From Kocuria soli (GTDB lineage Bacteria; Actinomycetota; Actinomycetes; Actinomycetales; Micrococcaceae): DNA of 64,000 nucleotides. The translations under genes were made by a program, and so were the position numbers. Below are positions 35,495-44,767 of the stretch, piece by piece. The stretch spans positions 42,728 to 106,727 of the forward strand of contig NZ_RKMF01000014.1 in NCBI RefSeq assembly GCF_003797835.1. Direction: 5' to 3'. A model generated the notes under the pieces. That model searched no databases and was not told the origin of the DNA. It saw nothing but the letters and a program-made list of their open reading frames with translations. The stretch's first letter is position 1. Every line of letters starts with the position of its first letter.

Positions 35495-36597
35495 TGCTGA
35501 CTCTCCTTGCTCGAGTGACCACGGCGCGGAGCCCACGGCGCATGCGCCCTGTGGTCGCGGGCCACGCGTTCCACCATGTCGTCGAATTTCGGCCGGTAGC
35601 CCTCCAGGGAGTAGCCCTGTTCCCACGTCTCACGGGCCGCGGCCGCCAGCCGGTCCCGCGCGGCGTCGTCGTCGATGACCTTCTGCAAAGCGGATGCCAG
35701 GCCGGCAACGTCCCCGACGGGAACCAGCAGCCCGTTCTCCCCGTCCCTGACCACCTCCGGCACGGCACCCACGGGCGTGACCACCGGGGCCAGCCCCCAC
35801 GCCATGCCTTCCAGCAGGGACAGGGGGAGGTTCTCGGCCAGGCTCGGCAGGACGAGGACCTTGGCCCCCGCCATTTCCTGCGTGAGCGCCTCCCCGTCCA
35901 GCCAACCCAGGATTTCGACGTCGTCCGCGGCCTCGACCGCCTGGGTGATCGACCCGTCGGGGTCGTCCAGGTCACCGGCCAGGATCAGGGTTGCGCGCCC
36001 GTTGGTGTTCAGGGTCTGCCAGGCCGCCAGCAGTGTGTCCGCGCCCTTGCGGTTACCGACTCGGCCCGCGAACAGGACCCGGACCTCGTCACCGCGTCCC
36101 GGCACCACGTCGGGGCCGGGTACGGCATTGGGAAGGAGGACGACGCGGTCGGCCGGCACGCCGAGCTTGTCCCGCACGTACGCCCCCCACCCGTTGCCGA
36201 GAACGGCGACCACGGAGGCTTGGGTGAAAAGCCCCCGGATCAGGCGCTTGGCAAAGCGGGACTGCTGCGCGAAGAACCGCGGGTACCCGCCGCTGTGCAT
36301 GTGAACAGCATAGGGCTGTCTGCGCACGCGGAGCACCACACTGATCAACAACTTGCGCCAGGTGCTGCCCTTGGACGAGACCTCCAGGACCCAGGCTCCG
36401 TCCCCGTCAGCGGTTACGGCAGCCGTGGACAGGGCTCGAAGGAAGCTGATGCTGCGTTGACCACGGGTGCCCGGCGTCCCGCCGGAATCCACGAACTCGA
36501 GAACGGTTCGGTGGGAACCGGTGGACTTGAGGTACGCACTCATCACGCCGATCCCGCCCGCGGATCCAGGGGCGGGGCCCACAACTCGCACCTTCAT
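35491..36597 (-). CDS. Glycosyltransferase family 4
   Basis: A 368-residue GT-B enzyme. VVGPAPGSAGGIGVMSAYL is the N-terminal glycine loop, LPNAVPG and LFAGRVGNRKGADTLL open the C-terminal domain, and LPSLAENLPLSLLEGMAWGLAPV is the donor site with the catalytic Glu. The ATG at 36597 follows GGAGG and overlaps the upstream membrane-protein gene by 4 bp. It would extend the lipid-linked repeat made by the WecG-like enzyme; sugar specificity unknown. Confidence 0.9.
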   Translation of the reverse strand: MKVRVVGPAPGSAGGIGVMSAYLKSTGSHRTVLEFVDSGGTPGTRGQRSISFLRALSTAAVTADGDGAWVLEVSSKGSTWRKLLISVVLRVRRQPYAVHMHSGGYPRFFAQQSRFAKRLIRGLFTQASVVAVLGNGWGAYVRDKLGVPADRVVLLPNAVPGPDVVPGRGDEVRVLFAGRVGNRKGADTLLAAWQTLNTNGRATLILAGDLDDPDGSITQAVEAADDVEILGWLDGEALTQEMAGAKVLVLPSLAENLPLSLLEGMAWGLAPVVTPVGAVPEVVRDGENGLLVPVGDVAGLASALQKVIDDDAARDRLAAAARETWEQGYSLEGYRPKFDDMVERVARDHRAHAPWAPRRGHSSKESQQ

Positions 36598-38168
36598 ACA
36601 TCCTCCACGGTTCGGTGAGACATGGTCGGCGCGGCGGCCCACGGAGCAACCGGCAGCGCAGTCTCCGTTGTGGACTCAGAGTGCTCCTGCCCCCCGTCGA
36701 CCGGATTCGATTCGTGATCGGTTCCCCTCTCCGTCGCCGTCTCTGCCGACGTGAGTGCAGTGGCAACGCCGGCCACAACGAACGGCAGCGCGAACATGGG
36801 CGGTGACACGAAGACCGGAGCGACCACGGACTCGATCCCGAGGGTGGCGAACCACGCAACAGTCACGCCACCGATCCACCGGACGTGTGCCCACGAGGAG
36901 TGATGCATGAGGCGCCACCCGGTCACGGCCAGCAGGAACAACGCAGCCGCGTAGCAAACAGCGCCCAGGATTCCGGTCTCGGCCAGGGGAGCCGGCCAGA
37001 AGGTGTCCGAGAGGAAGCCGCCCCGCTCCCCCGGCCCCATGCCGTAAATCCACTGATATCCGAAGTCTTCGTACAGGGGGCTGTACTGCTCGCCCGCCGT
37101 GAAGGAACCGAATCGACCGAACCCGACGCCGAGAGGAAAAGCCGCCAACGTCAAAGAAATAGCGTCCAAGGTCATCCGAACCCTGGCTGTTTCAGTCACG
37201 TCGGCGGTGTACTCCTGATACGTGCTCGACACCACTGTCATCAACGGTTCCCAACCAACCACCAGGGCCACCGGGACAAGCACCGCCAGGGCCGTCAAAT
37301 ACATGGCCTTGGGCCCGGGCAGCACCGCACGCATACCCAGGGCAGTGACAGCACCCGCAGCGATCGACTTCCGTCGGAAAGCCGCGATGCAGGCCAGCCC
37401 GGTTCCCACCAGCAGTGCCGTGTTCAAGGCACTCTTCTTGACGAAGTGCCGGTAGAGCAGGATCGCCAGGAAGGCCATGGACATCGTGGTGCCCAGACCG
37501 ACCGGATGGTCAAAGGGACCGGTCAGGCTGGTGAACCCTGCCCTCTCGGTGATGGTCTCCATACGACCGATCCATGCGTTCCACGGTCCGGGCATCACGA
37601 CGTTGACCACACAAGTTGCCAGAACGAACATGACGAATCCCGCACCGGCTTTGGCCACGTTGGGGAGGTCCTCCCGGCGCCAGTCCAGTTGCGCGACGGC
37701 GAACCACAGGGCGGGGCCTTTGAGGAACAGAAAAGCGCCCGTGGTCATTGTCGACAGCGGCACCCCGTTCACAACGCTGCTGACCATTCCGAGGACTGCG
37801 AAGGCCCCGAAGAACCACATCGACGGGTGCAACCTGATGCTTCCGCGGAGGTAGAGCCGCCGACCCGCAAACAGGACGACGGCCAGAATGACACCCAGCT
37901 CATCGCCGTACCCCAGGGCATTGACGCCGGTAACGGTCTGGATCGTCTGGGACAGCATGGTGATCGCGACGATGACACCCGCCGCAATCTTGGGGTGAAC
38001 CAGAGCCGCTGTCACCAGCATGAGCGTTGCGGCGCCAGCCATGATCATTGCCGTTACAAGCGTGACGATGGTGGCGATTTCAACCAAAGTGGAAATCCCC
38101 CTGACGTTGATATTGGCTAAACCGTGTGGTTGGGAAGGTCGTACATTCGCTGCTGCGCGCTCGTGCAA
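36594..38168 (-). CDS. O-antigen ligase/polymerase-like membrane protein
   Basis: About 524 residues with 11-12 membrane segments. There is a periplasm-facing large loop (about residues 320-400) containing GVGFGRFGSF, the usual place for the Wzy_C/O-antigen ligase active region. It probably polymerises or transfers the exported glycan. The last 70 residues are polar and Glu/Thr-rich. The start is unsure: only a TTG at 38168 gives full length. A TTG at about 38089 with AGGGGG upstream would begin close to the first helix. First gene of the minus-strand operon. Confidence 0.78.
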   Translation of the reverse strand: MHERAAANVRPSQPHGLANINVRGISTLVEIATIVTLVTAMIMAGAATLMLVTAALVHPKIAAGVIVAITMLSQTIQTVTGVNALGYGDELGVILAVVLFAGRRLYLRGSIRLHPSMWFFGAFAVLGMVSSVVNGVPLSTMTTGAFLFLKGPALWFAVAQLDWRREDLPNVAKAGAGFVMFVLATCVVNVVMPGPWNAWIGRMETITERAGFTSLTGPFDHPVGLGTTMSMAFLAILLYRHFVKKSALNTALLVGTGLACIAAFRRKSIAAGAVTALGMRAVLPGPKAMYLTALAVLVPVALVVGWEPLMTVVSSTYQEYTADVTETARVRMTLDAISLTLAAFPLGVGFGRFGSFTAGEQYSPLYEDFGYQWIYGMGPGERGGFLSDTFWPAPLAETGILGAVCYAAALFLLAVTGWRLMHHSSWAHVRWIGGVTVAWFATLGIESVVAPVFVSPPMFALPFVVAGVATALTSAETATERGTDHESNPVDGGQEHSESTTETALPVAPWAAAPTMSHRTVEDV

Positions 38169-38579
38169 TGGCAGTTACCGGAGCGCCGTCGCTGGATACT
38201 GATGGACCTCGCAGCGCGCATGCCAGACCTGCCCCCACGAGGTCCGGCCAGGCCATGGTGACACGCTCACCGAGGGCGACCCCGCCGGGTCCGCGGATTG
38301 TCCACCAAAGAGGCCAGAGATGGCGTTAACAGTCAGTCTTCTCCCGGGACTCAATCGACATGCCCCTTAGCATGGGCATGCTCGTGGACCGGCGGGGGCG
38401 TTCCACTGGGGGAGCAACCTTGAACACGTCCAGGTTCACGTCTGTTCTGCCACCGGCGCTTTCGCCAAGATTTTGTCGGCGAGCACCCGGGGCGATGACG
38501 CATCGACCTGGAGGCAGCCATGCAACCACAAGTCGATCCGTGAGCCCCCTTCAGGGTCCCGGAAATTGGGAGTCGAGAA
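38169..38579. other. Intergenic region between polysaccharide polymerase and Wzz-like genes
   Basis: 411 bp between divergent genes, which should contain promoters for both sides of the polysaccharide locus. I see no convincing gene. Short inverted repeats occur (for example CATGCCCC near 38360), and a 7-codon reading frame at 38520-38543 starts just after TGGAGG. No clear promoter could be picked. Confidence 0.4.
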
Positions 38580-39221
38580 TTGCGCGAGTCATCCCCGTAT
38601 GAAACGAACGAGATCAGTGCCCGAGAGCTGGGCGGAGCGGTCCGAAAACGTTGGTGGCTCCCGGTCCTCGGCCTGCTCCTCGGCCTGGGTCTCGGCCTGG
38701 CGTTCTCGGTGAGTCAGACCCCCCAGTACCAATCCGTGACCACAGCTCTGGTTCATGCCTCGGCACCGGAGGACACCGCTGCAGATCGTCTGGCAGCTGA
38801 GGAACTGGCCAAGTCCAGGGCCGCGACCTACGAGTCCTTGGGCAACTCAGTGGTGGTTGCCGATGCTGTCAAGCAGGAACTCGACCTGGACACCCCCACG
38901 GACGAACTCCTGAAGAACGTTCGCGTTGTGGCGAACCCGGAGACCACCGGCCTCGAGATCACGGCAAGTGCCGACAGCCCTGAGGCGGCGTCCGAACTGT
39001 CCTCGGCCTGGCGCGATGCGTTGTCCGAATCCGGTGGTGATCCTCAGCCCGGCGATGAGGTCGAGCTGGTTGCGGCCGGCGAACCCACCCACCCGGATGC
39101 GCCCTCCGGAATTTCGGTTCCGATGATCTATGCCATCGGCGCGGCGACAGGACTCCTGCTCGGCATCATCGCCGCCGTGACCTTGGGCCACCCGAAACAC
39201 GCACGTCGTAGCACCAAGTAG
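38580..39221 (+). CDS. Wzz/YveK-like chain-length or export regulator
   Basis: A 213-residue protein with two membrane segments, about residues 25-45 and 182-200. The extracytoplasmic domain between them begins YQSVTTALVHAS. This is the plan of Wzz-type polysaccharide co-polymerases. No tyrosine-kinase domain is fused. The second helix is followed by a short basic tail (HARRSTK). The TTG at 38580 is the likely start, with GGGAG seven bases upstream; an in-frame stop at 38541 rules out longer forms. It is divergent from the polymerase-like gene and probably controls glycan length. Confidence 0.78.
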   Translation: MRESSPYETNEISARELGGAVRKRWWLPVLGLLLGLGLGLAFSVSQTPQYQSVTTALVHASAPEDTAADRLAAEELAKSRAATYESLGNSVVVADAVKQELDLDTPTDELLKNVRVVANPETTGLEITASADSPEAASELSSAWRDALSESGGDPQPGDEVELVAAGEPTHPDAPSGISVPMIYAIGAATGLLLGIIAAVTLGHPKHARRSTK

Positions 39222-39257
39222 TCCCTGGGTCCCTTCGCCTTCGGACGGACAAGCACC

Positions 39258-40661
39258 TCACGCCCAGGTGGACACAACTCCCTGGATGTTTTGGTCCACC
39301 AGTCTGTTCTTGCCGTTGGGCGGCACCTCCAGCTGGTCCACGATCTCCAGCCCCAGTTCGACCTGCCCCTTGGTCCTGCGGATCATGGCGGCGTAGAAGT
39401 CCTCAAGTTCCTCCTGGGTCGCCGTGGCGGAAGGCTCCAGCATGAGCACCACCTTCCCGGGTTCGTCCTGCCGGAACCGGAACCGGTTGACGCACAGGAA
39501 CTGGTGACCGTGGACGTTCAGGGAGGTCGTGGGAAACAGTGATCCGTCGGCTCGGATCAGGCCTTCGCGCCCGCGGCGGGCCTTGATGTCACGGAAAGTG
39601 GGTTCGCCCCACTTGTTGTGTCCGACCACTTCGGCGGAGTCCCCGGTGTCGTATCTCAGGAACGGATGACCCATGAGGCGCAACCCGGTGGTCACGATCC
39701 TGCCGCGCTCACCCACCTGGGCCGGTGTTCCGTCCTCTTTGAGGATCTCCGTGATTCCGTACAGGGGCTCGGGGTGGAACACCCAGTCCCGGTCCATCGT
39801 GGCGAATGCCGTGCGTTCGCTGAGCCCGTAGAAGTTGCACACGTTCGCCTGTGGGAAGACGCGGCGGAAGGTGGCCGCCTGAGACGGCGTGTACTCCTCG
39901 GACACCGCTAAGACGCCTTTGATCTGATGCCGCCACTGGTCCTCGGGCAGGTGCGTTTCCAGTAACCGTGCCATGTATTCGAGGGACGCCGGGTAGCCGT
40001 GGAGGTATCGGATCTTTCTGTCCGTGACCAGTTTCCAGTGCTCGGCAATCCGCTCCGGTCCCAGCGCCTGAATCCGCAGGACGACCTCCCCCGTGGCGGC
40101 CTGCACCAGATGGTCCTTGGACTCGTCGAACTCCACCACACCACGCAGGAACAGACGCCAGTCGTCGAGTTCGTATCCCGTGCTCCGGTGCCACGCATTC
40201 TGCACGTAAGCCCACTCCCCCGCACCACGCTCCTTTTCCAGGTGGAACAGGATGGGGTCACCGGAGGTTCCCGAGCTGGCCACCAACTCCACCTGAGAGG
40301 GATCGACGGCGATCATGTCCTTGGTGTTGGCCGAAAGTTCCTCACGCGTCAACACCGGGAGACGGTACAGGACGGCGAACGGGTCCCGGTCAGGATCCGC
40401 CGCGAACTCACGTAAGGGCGCATAGGCAGCGGTAGTGCCGTAGTAGGTGGTGCCGACAGCCGTCGTGAAAAGCGCCCTTAACCGGGCTGCTCGTTCGTCC
40501 CGACCCCAGGACGGCACCGCCTCGCATTTCCGGATCTCACGCATGGTGCGTCGAAAGACCGGCCCGTAACGCATTGAGGCTGGGACGGCCCGCACCAATG
40601 CGGCAAACCTTTCCCGTTGCTCGGCCGGTAAGTGCGCAATCCATTCTCGCGCCGAAATCAT
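39258..40661 (-). CDS. CapK/PaaK-like adenylate-forming enzyme
   Basis: A 467-residue protein related to phenylacetate-CoA ligase and capsule protein CapK. ASSGTSGDPILFH (about residue 127) is the P-loop-like AMP-binding motif, NFYGLSERTAFA is a core A5-type motif, and RYDTGDSAEV (A7) with GREGLIRADG follows. CapK-like enzymes occur in polysaccharide loci and may activate an acid for transfer to glycan; the substrate is unknown. It is convergent with the Wzz-like gene. The next 289 bp upstream hold no convincing gene. Confidence 0.85.
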   Translation of the reverse strand: MISAREWIAHLPAEQRERFAALVRAVPASMRYGPVFRRTMREIRKCEAVPSWGRDERAARLRALFTTAVGTTYYGTTAAYAPLREFAADPDRDPFAVLYRLPVLTREELSANTKDMIAVDPSQVELVASSGTSGDPILFHLEKERGAGEWAYVQNAWHRSTGYELDDWRLFLRGVVEFDESKDHLVQAATGEVVLRIQALGPERIAEHWKLVTDRKIRYLHGYPASLEYMARLLETHLPEDQWRHQIKGVLAVSEEYTPSQAATFRRVFPQANVCNFYGLSERTAFATMDRDWVFHPEPLYGITEILKEDGTPAQVGERGRIVTTGLRLMGHPFLRYDTGDSAEVVGHNKWGEPTFRDIKARRGREGLIRADGSLFPTTSLNVHGHQFLCVNRFRFRQDEPGKVVLMLEPSATATQEELEDFYAAMIRRTKGQVELGLEIVDQLEVPPNGKNRLVDQNIQGVVSTWA

Positions 40662-40950
40662 GATCTCCCCCAGTCAGCCCCGATGGGACGGGAAAGGAGG
40701 AAACCCGTCGTTCCAAAGACCCTCGGAGGCTGCACGTTGTGTCTAGCCCGACTTCTCAACCCGTGGCTGTGTCAGCCGAGCCCCGGCACACATGCCCACC
40801 GCAACATCGCGCGTTTCATCGCCCCCACGGGCGCTGATCGCACCGTTTCACCCTATACCTGTGCGACGTGGAATTGCATGGCGGCCGGGGTCACGGTGCT
40901 GTATCAGGGCACCGGAACCCCGGCCGACAAAGGCAACCCCCGCAGATTCG

Positions 40951-43900
40951 TTATGAAATAGTTGTCAGCAGTTCTGCTTTAACCAATTCCATGTCAGGGA
41001 ACGGATTGCCGAACCGGTGCATGGTCACGGAAACAGCCTGCTCATGCAGCATCTCCATGAGTTCCACGCGGGCGGCCCCCACCACGGGGTGCGTCAGAAC
41101 GGCCACGTCCGGAGTGGCGCCGAGTGCCGCCACCAGGTCCACGTCGTCACCGATCAACTTGATCCGGGCCCCGGTCCCGAGCTCCTCCGGACCGGCCGCC
41201 GTGGCCGTCGCCTCCGCGGCACCCGCCGCATCCGCTTCCGGCAGTGGTGCGTCATCGCCCTTGAGGACTCGAGCCACGGCCTGCTCGCGGAATTCCGCAT
41301 CGGAGGCCTCGGGCAGGATGGCGGCGAACAGCTGCCTGGCCACCAACGGCAACTCCCCGGCGATCCTGGGGCTGGGGCTCAGAACCACGGTGGAGCCTGA
41401 ACGGGCCGCGGCCAGCCCCACTCGCACCACGTCTGTGACGGGAGCGTTCTCGGCTGCGCGGACGACGACGCGGCGCGGGCGGTAGCGGAAGAGGTTGGCT
41501 TCCGAGCGCAGACCCGTGGGGTCCTTGGCCACACCGAACTCGGACTCCCAGGCCCGCTGGTCCACCATCGCGCAGGAACGCAGCCACTCGAGGTCCGGTG
41601 CGGGCAGTGTGGCCTCGAGTTCGGGCGAGTCCAGGACCTCCGCGACGGCTTCGTGCACCACGTCCCCCTGGGTGTCCCGGTGGAAGGCTGCCTTGTACCA
41701 GGTGCCCATCTGGGTGAGGTAGTTCGGTCCGCCGGCCTTGGCACCCAGTCCCACGGAGGACTTCTTCCATCCACCGAAGGGCTGCCGTTGCACGATCGCC
41801 CCGGTGATCCCGCGGTTGACGTAAAGGTTGCCCGCCTCCACCCGGTCCAACCAGTGGTCGACCTCGGAGGTGTCCAGGGAATGGATGCCCGCGGTCAACC
41901 CGTAGTCCACCGCGTTCTGCCATTCGAGTGCCTGGTCCAGGTCCGTTGCGTGCATCAGTCCGAGCACGGGGCCGAACACCTCGGTCAGGTGGAAGAAGGA
42001 ACCGGGCCGGACCCCGGTCTTGATCCCGGGCCGCCACAGCCGCCCGGTGTCATCGAGCTGTTTGGGTTCAAGCAACCACCGTTCGCCGTCGTCGAGCTCT
42101 GTCAGGGCACGGCGCAGCTTGTCCTGCGGTTCCTCGATGACCGGTCCAACGACCGCCTGAAGGTTCTGCGGCCAGTCAACCACCATGGACTCAGCGGCGT
42201 CCAGCAACTGACGTTCGAAGCGTTCGGACGTGCCCACGGACCCCACCAGGATGCCGAGGGAGGCGGCCGAACACTTCTGGCCGGCGTGCCCGAAGGCGCT
42301 GGTGACCAGGTCCCAGACTGCGCGGTCCCGGTCGGCCGCGGGAGTCACCACCAGGGCATTCTTGCCCGAGGTCTCACCTGTCACGGGTCGACCGGTGCGC
42401 CAGCCGCCGAACAGCTCCGCCGTCTCGTACCCACCGGTCAGCACCACCCGGTCCACGCCGGGATGGGAGACCAGCGCCTTGCCGGTCTCGCCCTCCACCG
42501 AGTCCACGAGTTGGAGCACGTCACGCGGGACCCCCGCGTCCCACAGCGCCTCGATCAAGGCGGTCGAGCAGCGTCGAGTCTGTGGCGACGGCTTGTGCAC
42601 CACGGCCGCGCCCGCGGCGAGGGCCGCCACCGTGGAGCCGCACGGGATGGCCAACGGGAAGTTCCACGGCGGGGTGACCAGGACCAGGGTGTCCGGGTCG
42701 AACACCGCGCCGTCCACCTGCTCCAGTTCCAACGCGCGGCGCGCGTACCACCGGCAGAAGTCCATGGCTTCGGAGACTTCTGGATCGCCCTGCGGGAGCG
42801 CCTTGCCGGTCTCGGCAGCGGCCACCGCCATCAGGTGTCCGCGGCGCTGCCCCAGGACGTCCGCCGCGCGGTTGATGATCTCGGCGCGTTCACGGGCCCC
42901 GCGGGCACGCCATTGCCTGGCCGCGTTGCGCCCGTTCTCGACCACGACGGCGACGCCGTCCTCGTCCAACGGCCCCGGAAGGGCCAACGACTCGTACCAC
43001 CGAGGATCGGTGATCCGTTCGGAGATGCGTGCGGCCCACTCCTGGTTCGCCGGGACGGAGACGTCCGTGTCCGGCTCGTTGCGGAAGGGTTCGTCCAAGG
43101 GTTGGTGGCCTTGGTAGGAGCCGTTCTCCTCGGCGAAACGGTCCTGCGAGCGCCGGGCCCGGGGCGCCCCTTCACCGTCCAGGGCAATGCCTTCATCCAG
43201 GAGCTGATCGACGGAGGCCCGGAACCGCGTGGCCTCCCGGTCGAAGATCCCGTTGCCCGGGGCGAGGTCGAAGATCCCGGACATGAAATTCTCCTGAGCC
43301 GCGTTCTCCTCCAGGCGGCGCACCAGGTAGGAAACTGCCACGTCGAACTCGGCGGGGCGGACGGCCGGGACGTACAGGAGGATCCTGCCGACGTCCTCGG
43401 AGACCGCCACCGACTGCTCCACGGCCATGCCCTGGAGCATCTCGAACTCGATCCGCTGCTCGACCCCGCGCTGCTGGGCCAACAGATGGGCGAAGGCGAT
43501 GTCGAACAGGTTGTGTCCGGCCACGCCGATCCGCATTCCGGCCAGGCGCTGCGGGGTGAAAGCCCAGGCCAGGACCCGCTTGTAGTTCGCGTCCGTGGAC
43601 TGCTTGTCCGGCATGGTGGTCAACGGCCAGTCATGGACCTCGGCATCCACCCGTTCCAGGGCCAGGTTGGCGCCTTTGACCAGGCGGATCTTGATCTGCG
43701 CGCCGCCGTCGTCGACCCGCGCCACGGACCAATCGGACAGCCGCTGGACCGCTGCCAACGCATCCGGTAGGTAGGCCTGGACCACGATCCCCGCTTCCAG
43801 GTTCTTGAGCTCGGGCATACTCAAGAGCCGGATGAAGACCTCCGTGGTCAGGTGGAGGTCTGAGTAGAACTCCATGTCCAGGTTGATGAACTTGGTCCCG

Positions 43901-44598
43901 GCGGGCGCCGACGCCGCTTTCCGGTAGAGCGGCAGGAGCCGGTCCACCACGCGGGTCACGGTCCCCTCGAAACCCCAGTGGGAGAGTTGAGCCACCACGG
44001 AGGAGACCTTGATGGAGGCGTAGTCGACGTCGTCGCGCTCCAGCAGAGCGTCGACGTCGGCCAGGTGCTTGTCGGCCTCGGCCTCGCCCAGGACCTCCTC
44101 ACCCAGGAGGTTGATGTTCAGCGGGTTGCCCCGCTCGGTGAACTTGGCCACCGCCTTGCCGAACGGTTCGGGACGTGCATCCACCACCAGGTGCCCCACC
44201 ATCTGGCGGAGCCGCCCGCGCGCTACGGGGATCACCGCGGCCGGGGCCAGATGTGAGAACAGCCCCCCGGCCAGAATCTGCGAACGGTCGATTCTCGACA
44301 GGGTCTTGGGTGCCAGCTTGGCCACACGCTGCAGCGCCTTGGCCGCCGCCTTGGTGTCCTCAGTGCGCACCACGCGGTCCACGAAGCCGGTGGTGAACTC
44401 CAAACCGTCAGGGTCCTTGAGAATCGCGGACAGGCGATCGGCTCCCGGGGCGGCCACTTTGCGTTCTTTGGCCACCTCCCCGGCTCTGGCCAGCCAGGTG
44501 GTCACCTGGGCGACGGCGGGATCGACGAGTTCGATCAGTCCGGACAGGTCTTCCTGGGGCAGACCTGCGGCCGAGGAGTCAGGTTTGATTGTGGACAC
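40951..44598 (-). CDS. putA: Bifunctional proline dehydrogenase / glutamate semialdehyde dehydrogenase
   Basis: A 1215-residue PutA-type protein. The N-terminal 470 residues form the FAD barrel of proline dehydrogenase (NLDMEFYSDLHLTTEVF, RLVKGANLALERVDAE, FEMLQGMA). The aldehyde dehydrogenase follows, with TPPWNFPLAIPCGS, GETSGKNALV and the catalytic Cys in FGHAGQKCSAASLG. It oxidises proline to glutamate in two steps. There is no N-terminal DNA-binding domain, so it is not a self-repressing PutA. The last 170 residues have weak similarity to a dehydrogenase tail. GTG start with GGGAGGG upstream. Confidence 0.95.
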   Translation of the reverse strand: MSTIKPDSSAAGLPQEDLSGLIELVDPAVAQVTTWLARAGEVAKERKVAAPGADRLSAILKDPDGLEFTTGFVDRVVRTEDTKAAAKALQRVAKLAPKTLSRIDRSQILAGGLFSHLAPAAVIPVARGRLRQMVGHLVVDARPEPFGKAVAKFTERGNPLNINLLGEEVLGEAEADKHLADVDALLERDDVDYASIKVSSVVAQLSHWGFEGTVTRVVDRLLPLYRKAASAPAGTKFINLDMEFYSDLHLTTEVFIRLLSMPELKNLEAGIVVQAYLPDALAAVQRLSDWSVARVDDGGAQIKIRLVKGANLALERVDAEVHDWPLTTMPDKQSTDANYKRVLAWAFTPQRLAGMRIGVAGHNLFDIAFAHLLAQQRGVEQRIEFEMLQGMAVEQSVAVSEDVGRILLYVPAVRPAEFDVAVSYLVRRLEENAAQENFMSGIFDLAPGNGIFDREATRFRASVDQLLDEGIALDGEGAPRARRSQDRFAEENGSYQGHQPLDEPFRNEPDTDVSVPANQEWAARISERITDPRWYESLALPGPLDEDGVAVVVENGRNAARQWRARGARERAEIINRAADVLGQRRGHLMAVAAAETGKALPQGDPEVSEAMDFCRWYARRALELEQVDGAVFDPDTLVLVTPPWNFPLAIPCGSTVAALAAGAAVVHKPSPQTRRCSTALIEALWDAGVPRDVLQLVDSVEGETGKALVSHPGVDRVVLTGGYETAELFGGWRTGRPVTGETSGKNALVVTPAADRDRAVWDLVTSAFGHAGQKCSAASLGILVGSVGTSERFERQLLDAAESMVVDWPQNLQAVVGPVIEEPQDKLRRALTELDDGERWLLEPKQLDDTGRLWRPGIKTGVRPGSFFHLTEVFGPVLGLMHATDLDQALEWQNAVDYGLTAGIHSLDTSEVDHWLDRVEAGNLYVNRGITGAIVQRQPFGGWKKSSVGLGAKAGGPNYLTQMGTWYKAAFHRDTQGDVVHEAVAEVLDSPELEATLPAPDLEWLRSCAMVDQRAWESEFGVAKDPTGLRSEANLFRYRPRRVVVRAAENAPVTDVVRVGLAAARSGSTVVLSPSPRIAGELPLVARQLFAAILPEASDAEFREQAVARVLKGDDAPLPEADAAGAAEATATAAGPEELGTGARIKLIGDDVDLVAALGATPDVAVLTHPVVGAARVELMEMLHEQAVSVTMHRFGNPFPDMELVKAELLTTIS

Positions 44599-44767
44599 GC
44601 GTGCGCCCTCCCTCTCGGGTCACCCTGGGACGGAACCGTGGCACTCCCACGGCCTCCGGCCATCGATTCCGCAGGGCATTGGTGGGCCGGTGACAACACT
44701 TTAAGCGACCGTGAAGGAGGTCACGACCACGGGCGCTCGCGTGGTCGCCCGGCGGACACGGACGGAC

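Noticed and set aside
40632..40961. Short plus-strand open frame in the gap between capK-like gene and putA
   Set aside because: No ribosome site, no domain and odd composition; I see no gene in 40662-40950.
41653..43770. Open frame of 705 codons opposite putA
   Set aside because: Antisense shadow; putA motifs are unmistakable on the other strand.
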